From contig DAOVUK010000150.1 in the NCBI GenBank assembly GCA_030632625.1, forward strand, positions 1 to 7,298: a stretch of 7,298 bases of DNA. The letters run 5' to 3'. The notes under the pieces are model-generated. The model was not told where the DNA came from. It was given only the letters and a program-made list of their open reading frames with translations, and ran no database searches. The DNA is from Gammaproteobacteria bacterium (GTDB taxonomy: Bacteria > Pseudomonadota > Gammaproteobacteria > GRL18). A program made the translations under genes and the position numbers. Below are positions 1 through 5,828 of the stretch, in pieces; within the stretch, counting starts at the first letter, position 1, and each line of letters begins with the position of its first letter.

Positions 1-2
1 CC

Positions 3-380
3 TCAGCCAATGAAGAGCCCTCAGCCAATGAAGAGCCCTCAGCTAATGAAGAGCCCTCAGCTAATGAAGAGCCTTCAGCTAATGAAGAGCCCTCAGCTAA
101 TGAAGAGCCTTCAGCGGGTAAAGAGCCTTCAGCTAATGAAGAGCCCTCAGCCAATGAAGAGCCCTCAGCTAATGAAGAGCCCTCAGCTAATGAAGAGCCC
201 TCAGCTAATGAAGAGCCTTCAGCCAATGAAGAGCCTTCAGCTAATGAAGAGCCCTCAGCCAATGAAGAGCCTTCAGCTAATGAAGAGTCTTCAGCGGATA
301 AAGAGTCTTCAGCGGATAAAGAGCCCTCAGCGGATAAAGAGCCCTCAGCAAATAAAAAACTATCAGCGGATAAAAATCCG
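3..380 (+). repeat. 18-bp tandem repeat array (about 21 copies) coding for a hexapeptide
   Basis: Units of 18 bp start every 18 bases at 3, 21, 39 and so on to 363. In the methylesterase frame they read Ser-Ala-Asn-Glu-Glu-Pro. The first 16 units are nearly identical and differ mostly at third codon positions (gcc/gct, ccc/cct); the seventh, at 111, reads SAGKEP. From 291 on the units become SADKES, SADKEP, SADKEP, SANKKL and SADKNP. The array runs off the left edge, so the total copy number is unknown. Because 18 is a multiple of three, gain or loss of a unit keeps the frame. The peptide is probably a disordered, acidic linker; this is inference from composition. Confidence 0.93.
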
Positions 381-1034
381 CCTTCAGATGAGCAGTCGTT
401 AACTGAAAACCGGCACCTGGCAAAGCAGAACAATGATGTTTCTGTCGATTATCTCAATGTTTGGGTTTTGGGTGCATCCATTGGCGGACCGGAAGCGGTT
501 AAACGATTTTTGTCAAGAGTTCCAAAGGAACTACCCGTTGCATTTGTGCTCGCTCAACACCTGGGTGATGGATTTATTTCATTATTAGCTGATCAGCTGG
601 ATAAAATAAGCAGTTTTCATGTAAAGGAAGGAATTTCCGGTGATACTCTAAAACATGGTGAGGTTGTTGTTGTACCGGTTGATAATTGTATGAGCCTGGA
701 TGAAAAAGGTCAGATAAAACTGATTGATGATGATTGGAAAGGTCACTATAAACCTTCAATTGATAGTGTTATCGATGATGTGACCAGCAGTTTCAAACAG
801 CGCTCAGGTGTTATAATATTCAGTGGTATGGGAGCGGATGGTGTCTTAGCCAGCCAGCAGTTTGCAGAAAAGTATAAGGGCAATATCTGGGCTCAGAATT
901 CTGAAAGCTGTGTCATCAGCAGTATGCCGGATTCAGTACGTAAGGCAGATTTAGTGAGTTATTCAGGTTCGCCCGAAGCATTGGCATTGAAGATTGCTGT
1001 ATATTATATGGGCAAAGAATCCTATATTATTTAG
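3..1034 (+). CDS. chpB: ChpB/CheB-type protein-glutamate methylesterase (5'-truncated) with N-terminal hexapeptide repeats
   Basis: The frame is open from the window edge to TAG at 1032-1034 and has no ATG before the catalytic domain, so the start lies upstream. Visible residues 1-126 are a SANEEP-type repeat array; residues after about 127 are low-complexity linker, and the methylesterase domain begins near VWVLGASIGG. The CheB catalytic triad is present: Ser in GASIGG (codon 477-479), His in AQHLGDGF (558-560) and Asp in GMGADG (837-839), with spacings of 27 and 93 residues, close to the family pattern. YKPSID and the AQNSESCVISSMP segment also fit. Known role: cytoplasmic removal of methyl groups (and amide groups) from receptor glutamates for adaptation. 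The following chpC and rsmE match the end of the Pseudomonas Pil-Chp cluster, so a type IV pilus chemosensory role is inferred. Whether a receiver domain lies before the repeats cannot be seen. A TTG at 468 could be taken as a start, but it lies inside the domain's first strand and is unlikely. Confidence 0.9.
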   Translation, partial: SANEEPSANEEPSANEEPSANEEPSANEEPSANEEPSAGKEPSANEEPSANEEPSANEEPSANEEPSANEEPSANEEPSANEEPSANEEPSANEESSADKESSADKEPSADKEPSANKKLSADKNPPSDEQSLTENRHLAKQNNDVSVDYLNVWVLGASIGGPEAVKRFLSRVPKELPVAFVLAQHLGDGFISLLADQLDKISSFHVKEGISGDTLKHGEVVVVPVDNCMSLDEKGQIKLIDDDWKGHYKPSIDSVIDDVTSSFKQRSGVIIFSGMGADGVLASQQFAEKYKGNIWAQNSESCVISSMPDSVRKADLVSYSGSPEALALKIAVYYMGKESYII

Positions 1035-1063
1035 TACTTTAGAAATTAAAAAATGGATCAATA

Positions 1064-1570
1064 ATGAACCAGAAGAGCAATATTATTCATGGTATTGAAG
1101 CAAAAACGTCAAGAAGCGTCACCGATCAGGATGACCGGGTTCGTTGTCTGACACTAAACTTTTTTAGTTATAAAATGCTGATACCAAACGCCTGTGTAGC
1201 GGAAGTAATTGAACTGAGCAATATCGAGCCCATGCTGGGTGCTCCAGAATGGTTCGGTGGTATGATGAAATGGCGTGAGCAGGATGTGCCCGTTATTGTT
1301 TTTGAAAAAGTGATGAATATTGAAGCGTCTAAACCACGAAAATATCGTCGCGTGCTTATCTTAAATACCCCTAATAATAAGGGATGTTGTCCCTTTATTG
1401 CCTTAGGCTGCCAGTCTATTCCCAGTTTAAATATAATTGATGAATCCCGACTTGCAATTGCAAATAAGAAAAGTGAACAGGCGACTCATATTAAACTGGA
1501 TGGAGAGAATTATATTATTCCGAAAATATCATTTCTGGAAAATAAAGTCAGTGAAGTGATGCAGGGATAG
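1064..1570 (+). CDS. chpC: ChpC-like CheW-domain chemotaxis adaptor
   Basis: A 168-residue protein with one CheW-like domain at about residues 25-160. Diagnostic stretches are SYKMLIPNACVAEVIEL (35-51), PEWFGGMMKWREQDVPVIVFE (61-81) and KYRRVLILN (93-101), which fit the PilI/ChpC branch of CheW proteins. CheW proteins couple receptors to the histidine kinase (here presumably ChpA, outside the window) in cytoplasmic signalling arrays. The gene starts 29 bp after the methylesterase stop, with the same orientation and so probably the same operon. The length equals my recollection of Pseudomonas ChpC, and the order methylesterase-ChpC-rsmE supports the assignment. The Shine-Dalgarno is weak (a GGA at 1055-1057). 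The stop codon directly abuts the rsmE stop, leaving no room for a terminator between them. Plain CheW or PilI is the alternative name. Confidence 0.82.
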   Translation: MNQKSNIIHGIEAKTSRSVTDQDDRVRCLTLNFFSYKMLIPNACVAEVIELSNIEPMLGAPEWFGGMMKWREQDVPVIVFEKVMNIEASKPRKYRRVLILNTPNNKGCCPFIALGCQSIPSLNIIDESRLAIANKKSEQATHIKLDGENYIIPKISFLENKVSEVMQG

Positions 1571-2335
1571 CTATCTTAGATCTCCCCATAAAAATTGCAA
1601 AATACTCAATACAGCAAGTCCTGCAGTTTCTGTACGCAAAATTCTTGCTCCTAGTCTTAGCTTTTGATAGCCATGACTGCAAGCCCATTCAATTTCTTCA
1701 TTGTTTAACCCGCCTTCAGGGCCAATAAAAATATTAATACTGCCTGGTGACAGGTCAGTGAGCTGAGAAATATTTAAATGTGCATCAGGTGATAGTAACA
1801 GGTTAATCTCAGCATTAAATTGTTCAATTTTATTTACTTGCATGGGAGTGTGTATTTTAACCACGTCGGTACGTCCTGATTGTTCACAGGCACTGATCGC
1901 CACTCCTTGCCAGTGTGTCATTTTTTTATCCAGACGCTTAGCATTCAGCTTTCCTGAATTGGAACGCTGGGTAAAGACGGGGGTAATACTGCTTATACCG
2001 AGTTCAACGGCTTTTTGAATGGTAAAATCCATTTTCTCACTGCGTGAGATCCCCTGAAACAGGTGTATCTTCAGCTGAGGTTCAGTATTCTTTGCCATAA
2101 AGCTTTCGATATGAACGCTGCTATGACGTTTTGTGACTTCAGTGAGACTTGCTGTAAATTCCCCTGTTTGCTGCTGAGCTGAAGACTCATTTATGAGCTG
2201 GCCATTAAAGAGAATAATTTTATCACCAGTTTTCAGACGCAGTACATTGACTACGTGATTAATCAGGGGCGGCGGTAGAGTGAGATGTTGTCCCTGAAAA
2301 AGGGGGGCATCAATAAAAAAACGCGATACTCGCAT
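1571..2335 (-). CDS. rsmE: 16S rRNA (uracil-1498-N3)-methyltransferase RsmE
   Basis: A 254-residue SPOUT-family methyltransferase that methylates N3 of U1498 in 16S rRNA of the 30S subunit using S-adenosylmethionine. Visible hallmarks: N-terminal MRVSRFFID (PUA-like domain, about 1-75), ISRSEKMDFTIQKAVELG (96-113), AISACEQSGR (146-155), FIGPEGGLNNEEI (203-215) and the knot-forming ILRTETAGLAVLSILQ (232-247), ending in GDLR. E. coli RsmE is about 243 residues, so the length is normal. I chose ATG at 2333-2335 because the family usually begins MR-(I/V)-x-R. A GTG three codons upstream (2342-2344) would give 257 residues, and neither start has a strong Shine-Dalgarno. It is convergent with chpC and shares the position next to the chp genes known in Pseudomonas. 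Confidence 0.95.
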   Translation of the reverse strand: MRVSRFFIDAPLFQGQHLTLPPPLINHVVNVLRLKTGDKIILFNGQLINESSAQQQTGEFTASLTEVTKRHSSVHIESFMAKNTEPQLKIHLFQGISRSEKMDFTIQKAVELGISSITPVFTQRSNSGKLNAKRLDKKMTHWQGVAISACEQSGRTDVVKIHTPMQVNKIEQFNAEINLLLSPDAHLNISQLTDLSPGSINIFIGPEGGLNNEEIEWACSHGYQKLRLGARILRTETAGLAVLSILQFLWGDLR

Positions 2336-2385
2336 ATTCGTCACATAAGTTACATAGTTGAAAGGGCAAGATTAGTATTTTTGCA

Positions 2386-2409
2386 TTATCACTGTTTTAA
2401 GAGTGATAA
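2386..2409. repeat. Perfect 8-bp inverted repeat upstream of rsmE
   Basis: TTATCACT (2386-2393) and AGTGATAA (2402-2409) are exact reverse complements separated by 8 bases. The pair lies in the 140-bp gap between the ubiT stop and the rsmE start. On the minus strand the left arm contains GATAAT, a near -10 hexamer, so the repeat could overlap the rsmE promoter as an operator. No run of T follows on either strand, so it does not look like an intrinsic terminator. Its function is unknown. Confidence 0.4.
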
Positions 2410-2475
2410 GCCCGGCGTTCTAAAACTGCCTGAATGAATACCTGTAAAAAGAGGGGCGTTGGAAATTCTATACCG

Positions 2476-3063
2476 CTAATGAAAGTTATCAGCTTGAGGC
2501 GGATTGCTGTTATCACTTGCTTGCATATTAACATCATCATTCTGTGAAACTAAAAGGGCAATTTTTTTAATGGTCTGGTTGAGCCAGTCTGGCCAGTTAT
2601 CAAAGTCGATACCGTCAATGGAGTTTTTGATATACAAGCCTAGTTCAGTATCCCCCTCAATCATCAGACGACGCTGGAAAAACAGGGTGTCAGGATCTTC
2701 ACTGCGACTGGCAAGCAGAATAAATTCTTTGGCATCGCCACTAAAGCTGACATCAGCCTGTGAGATCTGATTGGAGAGGATCAGCCGGTCCTCCTGAAAG
2801 CTTAGAAAAAAGTTCAGACCCATATCATTGACACTGATTTTCAGCCATTGATCCTGCAGGAAATCAAAATCGCCCATTTCTATTTGCTCTGCCATCAGAA
2901 GCTGTAAAACTTTTTCACCAATTTTCTTCTGCACAATAAAGGGTGGCTGAGGCAGGCGTTTAATGACACCAGGTAACTTTGTGGTCAGTGTTGTTGCTAA
3001 TTGATTGACAATTTTAGTGGCAACAACTGCAGGAGCGGGTGGTTTAGGAAATGAATTTTTCAT
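2476..3063 (-). CDS. ubiT: UbiT: SCP2-domain accessory protein of O2-independent ubiquinone synthesis
   Basis: A 195-residue protein (E. coli UbiT/YhbT is about 174) with an SCP2 sterol-carrier-like lipid-binding domain at about residues 45-150. The most diagnostic stretch, DPDTLFFQRRLMIEGDTELG (123-142) followed by LYIKN, agrees almost residue for residue with my memory of E. coli UbiT; ADVSFSGDA (103-111) also matches. UbiT is thought to bind the hydrophobic prenylated intermediates of anaerobic ubiquinone synthesis, paralleling UbiJ of the aerobic pathway. The C-terminal 20 residues are polar and probably disordered. The gene diverges from ubiU across a 193-bp region with an FNR-type box, which supports joint anaerobic control. 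ATG at 3061-3063 is the natural start, since the reading MKNSFPKPPAP leads straight into the family N-terminal helix; its Shine-Dalgarno is weak. Confidence 0.95.
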   Translation of the reverse strand: MKNSFPKPPAPAVVATKIVNQLATTLTTKLPGVIKRLPQPPFIVQKKIGEKVLQLLMAEQIEMGDFDFLQDQWLKISVNDMGLNFFLSFQEDRLILSNQISQADVSFSGDAKEFILLASRSEDPDTLFFQRRLMIEGDTELGLYIKNSIDGIDFDNWPDWLNQTIKKIALLVSQNDDVNMQASDNSNPPQADNFH

Positions 3064-3093
3064 AATGGCCGTCAGTTAGAATGAATAAACCGT

Positions 3094-3099
3094 ATCATA
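3094..3099 (-). promoter_or_regulatory. Candidate -10 element of ubiT
   Basis: On the minus strand positions 3099 to 3094 read TATGAT, a 5-of-6 match to TATAAT. A start of transcription near 3087 would leave a leader of about 24 bases before the ubiT ATG. The centre of the FNR-type box lies about 44 bases upstream of that start, near the usual activating position of about -41.5. No good -35 hexamer is seen, as expected for an activator-dependent promoter. Inferred only. Confidence 0.4.
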
Positions 3100-3124
3100 T
3101 TGCAATAAATTGATAAGTTATTCA

Positions 3125-3138
3125 TTGATCATCATCAA
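3125..3138. promoter_or_regulatory. Perfect FNR/Anr-type binding box between ubiT and ubiU
   Basis: TTGATCATCATCAA matches the FNR/Anr consensus TTGATNNNNATCAA at all ten defined positions. FNR family proteins carry an oxygen-sensitive 4Fe-4S cluster and activate genes when oxygen is low. The box sits in the shared promoter region of divergent ubiT and ubiU, genes known to be needed for ubiquinone synthesis without oxygen. Its centre, 3131.5, lies 41.5 bases from the start predicted from the ubiU -10 element, the classic class II activation geometry. A single box could serve both directions. Confidence 0.85.
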
Positions 3139-3157
3139 TTCTATTTAAACTCCTGAG

Positions 3158-3166
3158 TGATAACAT
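3158..3166 (+). promoter_or_regulatory. Candidate extended -10 element of ubiU
   Basis: TGATAACAT provides a TGn extension followed by TAACAT (4 of 6 to TATAAT). A start about seven bases downstream, near 3173, would put the FNR-type box centre at -41.5 and leave a leader of about 84 bases before ubiU. No -35 hexamer is evident, consistent with dependence on an activator. Inferred from spacing and not proven. Confidence 0.45.
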
Positions 3167-3256
3167 CGAAAACTTGTCGAGCTGTGGCTGATTATTTCAG
3201 GTTTAAATAGCACTATTCGTATACAAAATTAATTTATAACGATTACCTCTATAATT

Positions 3257-4255
3257 ATGATTGAACTTGTTTGTCCTGCCGGCAACTTTCCGGCACTAAA
3301 AGAAGCCGTGAATAATGGCGCTGATGCAGTTTATATTGGTTTTAAAGATGATACCAATGCGCGTCATTTTGCCGGCCTCAATTTTAATGAAAAAAATCTC
3401 CCCAAAGCTATTGACTATGCCCACCAGCGAGGTACAAAAGTCTTTGTTGCGATTAATACCTATCCTCAGCCGGATGGCTGGTCGCGCTGGCAAAGAGCCG
3501 TAGATACTGCGGCCGGGCTTGGAGTGGATGCGTTGATCATCGCTGATATTGGTATTCTGGATTATGCGGCCAATAAGCACCCTCAGATGTCCCGTCACTT
3601 GTCAGTGCAGGGTTCGGCCACCAGTTATGAATCCCTGCGCTACTATCAACAGAATTTTGGCATAAAACGGGCTGTTTTACCCCGTGTGCTTTCAGTTTCG
3701 CAGGTTGCCCATCTGGCAGCGCAATCTCCGGTAGAACTGGAAGTCTTTGGTTTTGGCAGTTTATGTATTATGGCAGAGGGACGTTGTCATTTATCTTCTT
3801 ATGTGACTGGCGAGTCACCCAATACCTGCGGCGCATGTTCTCCTGCAAAATCAGTTCGTTGGGAAAAGACACCACAGGGGCTGGAATCACGCTTGAATGG
3901 TGTGCTCATTGATCGCTATGATGATAATGAAAATGCCGGTTATCCAACGCTGTGTAAAGGACGCTTCACTATCGGTAAAAATACTTTCCATGTTCTGGAA
4001 GAACCAACCAGTCTCAATACCATTGAAATATTACCGGAACTGGACCAGATTGGTATTAAAGCCATTAAAATTGAAGGCCGTCAGCGCAGTCCTGCGTATA
4101 CACAGCAAGTTACCCGGGTATGGCGTCAGGCAATTGATTCCTACACCGCAGATCCGAAAAATTATACCCCTCAGCCGCAATGGTCTGCGGCACTGAATAA
4201 AGTATCTGAAGGTTCCCAAACCACATTGGGTGCCTATAGCCGTCCCTGGCAGTGA
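3257..4255 (+). CDS. ubiU: UbiU: U32-family 4Fe-4S protein of O2-independent ubiquinone hydroxylation
   Basis: A 332-residue U32 (peptidase-like) protein; E. coli UbiU (YhbU) is 331. The N terminus MIELVCPAGNFPALKEAVNN and GADAVYIGFKDDTNARHFAG (21-40) are family signatures. The four expected cluster ligands are C170 (FGSLC), C177 (EGRC), C194 (CGAC) and C233 (PTLCKGR), one residue beyond E. coli numbering because of one extra N-terminal residue. There is an additional Cys at 191 where I recall Val in E. coli. Known role: with UbiV it forms a 4Fe-4S heterodimer required for hydroxylating the ubiquinone ring without O2, with prephenate reported as the oxygen donor. The C-terminal GSQTTLGAYSRPWQ also matches. 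The conserved start leaves no doubt about ATG 3257, yet there is no recognisable Shine-Dalgarno in front of it. It is followed by an unusual 209-bp gap before ubiV. Confidence 0.97.
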   Translation: MIELVCPAGNFPALKEAVNNGADAVYIGFKDDTNARHFAGLNFNEKNLPKAIDYAHQRGTKVFVAINTYPQPDGWSRWQRAVDTAAGLGVDALIIADIGILDYAANKHPQMSRHLSVQGSATSYESLRYYQQNFGIKRAVLPRVLSVSQVAHLAAQSPVELEVFGFGSLCIMAEGRCHLSSYVTGESPNTCGACSPAKSVRWEKTPQGLESRLNGVLIDRYDDNENAGYPTLCKGRFTIGKNTFHVLEEPTSLNTIEILPELDQIGIKAIKIEGRQRSPAYTQQVTRVWRQAIDSYTADPKNYTPQPQWSAALNKVSEGSQTTLGAYSRPWQ

Positions 4256-4268
4256 TCTGCGTCCCTTA

Positions 4269-4395
4269 TATACCCGTGATACTTGGAAATGCAGCGAGGC
4301 ATTTTGACTTAGAGCCGATTGAGTGTATAAGTACTACATGATTGAGGCTTTAAGTTAAAATAACGAAGCCTGCATTTTTAAGTATTATGGGTATA
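4269..4395. mobile_element. 127-bp MITE-like hairpin element between ubiU and ubiV
   Basis: The ends TATACCC (4269) and GGGTATA (4395) bound a nearly palindromic element with no coding capacity. The outer arms 4269-4294 and 4370-4395 can pair over 26 positions: 22 Watson-Crick and 4 G.U in the plus-strand RNA. After a 6/8-base internal loop, arms 4301-4316 and 4346-4361 pair over 16 positions with 2 G.U. The 29-base apical part contains two GATTGAG copies (4317-4323, 4340-4346), the second reaching one base into the inner arm. Terminal inverted repeats, small size and insertion in an intergenic gap that is normally short suggest a miniature inverted-repeat element, possibly TA-targeted since both ends are flanked by TA-rich sequence. 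I cannot assign a family. Alternatively it is a fixed RNA structure that tunes ubiV expression. Confidence 0.65.
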
Positions 4396-4455
4396 CAGTT
4401 CTTTTCGTAATCTGTGTAGACAAATGCAAAAAGAAGATGAGCGCTGTTTTTTATT

Positions 4456-4459
4456 GGAG
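4456..4459 (+). promoter_or_regulatory. Ribosome binding site of ubiV
   Basis: GGAG five bases before the ATG at 4465 is a good Shine-Dalgarno. It contrasts with ubiU, which has none, and means ubiV does not depend on translational coupling across the 209-bp gap. The stretch 4396-4455 between the hairpin element and this site shows no clear promoter. Confidence 0.7.
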
Positions 4460-4464
4460 TAAAT

Positions 4465-5361
4465 ATGAAATTATCACTTGGCCCATTATTGTATTTCTGG
4501 TCACTGGATGATATTGAAGCGTTTTATCAGAGTATGCTTGATGAGCCTGTCGATATACTTTATCTTGGCGAAACCGTGTGTTCCAAACGCCGTTCACTCG
4601 GTTTTGAACAGTGGATGGAGTTGGCCCGATCGCTGAAAGAGTCCCTCAGTGGTTCAAAAGAAGTTGTCCTGTCAACTTTATCCCTGATTGAAGCCGAATC
4701 TGAATTAAAAACCCTCAGACGTTATTGTGATAATGGCGATTTTTTAGTCGAAGCTAATGATATGGCTGCAGTGCAGTTATTATCAGAGAAAAAAATTCCC
4801 TTTTCAATAGGACCCACTATCAATGTTTATAATGCCCAGACTCTGTCAATTTTGCATAAGCAGGGTTTGCAGCGTTGGGTAATGCCGGTAGAATTATCCC
4901 GGCAGACATTGGCTGATATTCTGCGCGATCTGGATGATATGGGTATCAAAGACAAAATTGAAACTGAAATTTTTAGTTATGGACATATGCCCCTGGCATT
5001 ATCCGCTCGCTGCTTTACGGCCAGAGCACATAACCTGCCTAAAGATCAATGCGAGCTGAAATGTATTGATTATCCTGACGGTCTGCAGGTCAAAAGTCAG
5101 GAAGATCAAAGCTTGTTTACTCTCAATGGTATTCAGACTCTGTCAGGCTTACGTTATGACCTGTACAATGAGCTGCCGGAAATGCAGACAATGGGCGTTG
5201 ATATTGTTCGCATCAGCCCTCGCTCCAGACAAACAAAAGAAATTATCAATGCCTATTATCAAAAAATTAATAAAATAGAAGAGCATGATGCATACACAAT
5301 TGCTGAAAACTGCAATGGTTACTGGCATGGTGAACCGGGAATGCTGCAAAGCTCTTTATAA
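4465..5361 (+). CDS. ubiV: UbiV: U32-family 4Fe-4S partner of UbiU
   Basis: A 298-residue U32-family protein; E. coli UbiV (YhbV) is about 292. The N terminus MKLSLGPLLYFW, ILYLGETVCSKRR (31-43), MPVELSR (140-146), SYGHMPLALSARCFTAR (171-187) and the C-terminal NCNGYW are diagnostic. The four expected cluster cysteines are C39, C183, C196 and C200, with the C-x12-C-x3-C spacing of E. coli C180/C193/C197. UbiV works with UbiU in O2-independent ubiquinone hydroxylation in the cytoplasm. It is probably co-transcribed with ubiU from the FNR-linked promoter, through the hairpin element that separates them. Its stop lies 19 bases from the convergent vapC stop, with no visible terminator. Confidence 0.97.
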   Translation: MKLSLGPLLYFWSLDDIEAFYQSMLDEPVDILYLGETVCSKRRSLGFEQWMELARSLKESLSGSKEVVLSTLSLIEAESELKTLRRYCDNGDFLVEANDMAAVQLLSEKKIPFSIGPTINVYNAQTLSILHKQGLQRWVMPVELSRQTLADILRDLDDMGIKDKIETEIFSYGHMPLALSARCFTARAHNLPKDQCELKCIDYPDGLQVKSQEDQSLFTLNGIQTLSGLRYDLYNELPEMQTMGVDIVRISPRSRQTKEIINAYYQKINKIEEHDAYTIAENCNGYWHGEPGMLQSSL

Positions 5362-5380
5362 TTGACTCTTTCCTAAGAAA

Positions 5381-5773
5381 TTATGTTAATAATTTCACAT
5401 CATAGAGTGCAAAAATCGGATCATCAGTCAGAATAATCATATCACCGGTTTGTGCCTGAGTGATTAGAAATCGATCAAAGGGATCGGCATGATGGTCTGG
5501 TAAATTTTCAATACGCAGAGAGTTCTCCAGTGAAAAAGGCAAAACTTTCAGTTGATCTTTTTTAATACGATCGGGAATATAGCGAAAAGGCAGAGCCGGA
5601 AGTTTGAGTTTTTTAAGGCGATATTTGATCATAATCTCCCAGGCACTGACGGTGGAAAAATAAATATCATTATCACCATCCTCAAGAATCTCATATTGTT
5701 CCTTGCTGAGTTTCTCAGGATTGATGTGCCAGTACAGCCAGCATTGTGTATCAATTAAATATTTTTCATCCAT
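5381..5773 (-). CDS. vapC: VapC-family PIN-domain toxin
   Basis: A 130-residue single PIN domain, the usual size for VapC ribonuclease toxins. Acidic metal-binding positions are in place: D8 (YLIDTQ), E46 (SAWEI), D97 and D100 (HHADPFDRFLI), plus D117/D118 (ILTDDP). The DPFDR and SAWEI motifs fit the subgroup usually paired with Phd/YefM or AbrB-type antitoxins. VapC enzymes are Mg2+-dependent endoribonucleases that cut tRNA or rRNA; the target here cannot be predicted. The cognate antitoxin lies just upstream on the same strand. A strong Shine-Dalgarno GGAGAA (minus strand, 5785-5780) precedes the ATG by six bases. The 59-bp spacer to the antitoxin gene is longer than the overlap or few bases common in such pairs and contains a small hairpin. 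Confidence 0.88.
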   Translation of the reverse strand: MDEKYLIDTQCWLYWHINPEKLSKEQYEILEDGDNDIYFSTVSAWEIMIKYRLKKLKLPALPFRYIPDRIKKDQLKVLPFSLENSLRIENLPDHHADPFDRFLITQAQTGDMIILTDDPIFALYDVKLLT

Positions 5774-5808
5774 GAATAGTTCTCCATTTTTTGTTTTGCT
5801 ACTTTTGT

Positions 5809-5828
5809 CCCGAATAAATTATTCCGGG
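5809..5828 (-). repeat. Small hairpin in the antitoxin-toxin spacer
   Basis: The minus strand reads CCCGGAATAATTTATTCGGG, an imperfect palindrome with one unpaired G. As RNA it gives CCCG/CGGG plus three A-U pairs around a short loop. It sits 4 bases after the antitoxin stop and 35 bases before the toxin ATG. No T run follows, so it is not a standard terminator; it could slow read-through, act as an mRNA processing or stabilising structure, or be a protein operator. Confidence 0.4.

Noticed and set aside
3..380. CRISPR array
   Set aside because: The 18-bp units are directly adjacent with no spacers and code for a continuous peptide in frame with the esterase.
10..402. A 130-residue plus-strand frame reading MKSPQP repeats
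   Set aside because: It is the other open frame of the 18-bp repeat. The frame read as SANEEP runs without a stop into the methylesterase domain, while this one ends shortly after the repeats and shows no domain.
468..1034. Methylesterase gene starting at TTG 468
   Set aside because: The start would fall immediately before GASIGG and remove the conserved VWVL strand, and the frame is open for at least 465 bases upstream.
3110..3123. Second FNR box
   Set aside because: Only the TTGAT half matches; the other half reads TATTC rather than ATCAA.
3250..3255. Perfect TATAAT just before the ubiU ATG as a promoter
   Set aside because: Transcription would begin after the ATG, and no -35 hexamer lies at the right distance. 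The conserved N terminus requires a start upstream.
4436..4456. Intrinsic terminator before ubiV (AGCGCT followed by T-rich sequence)
   Set aside because: The palindrome has no loop and too short a stem, and it sits at the ubiV ribosome binding site.
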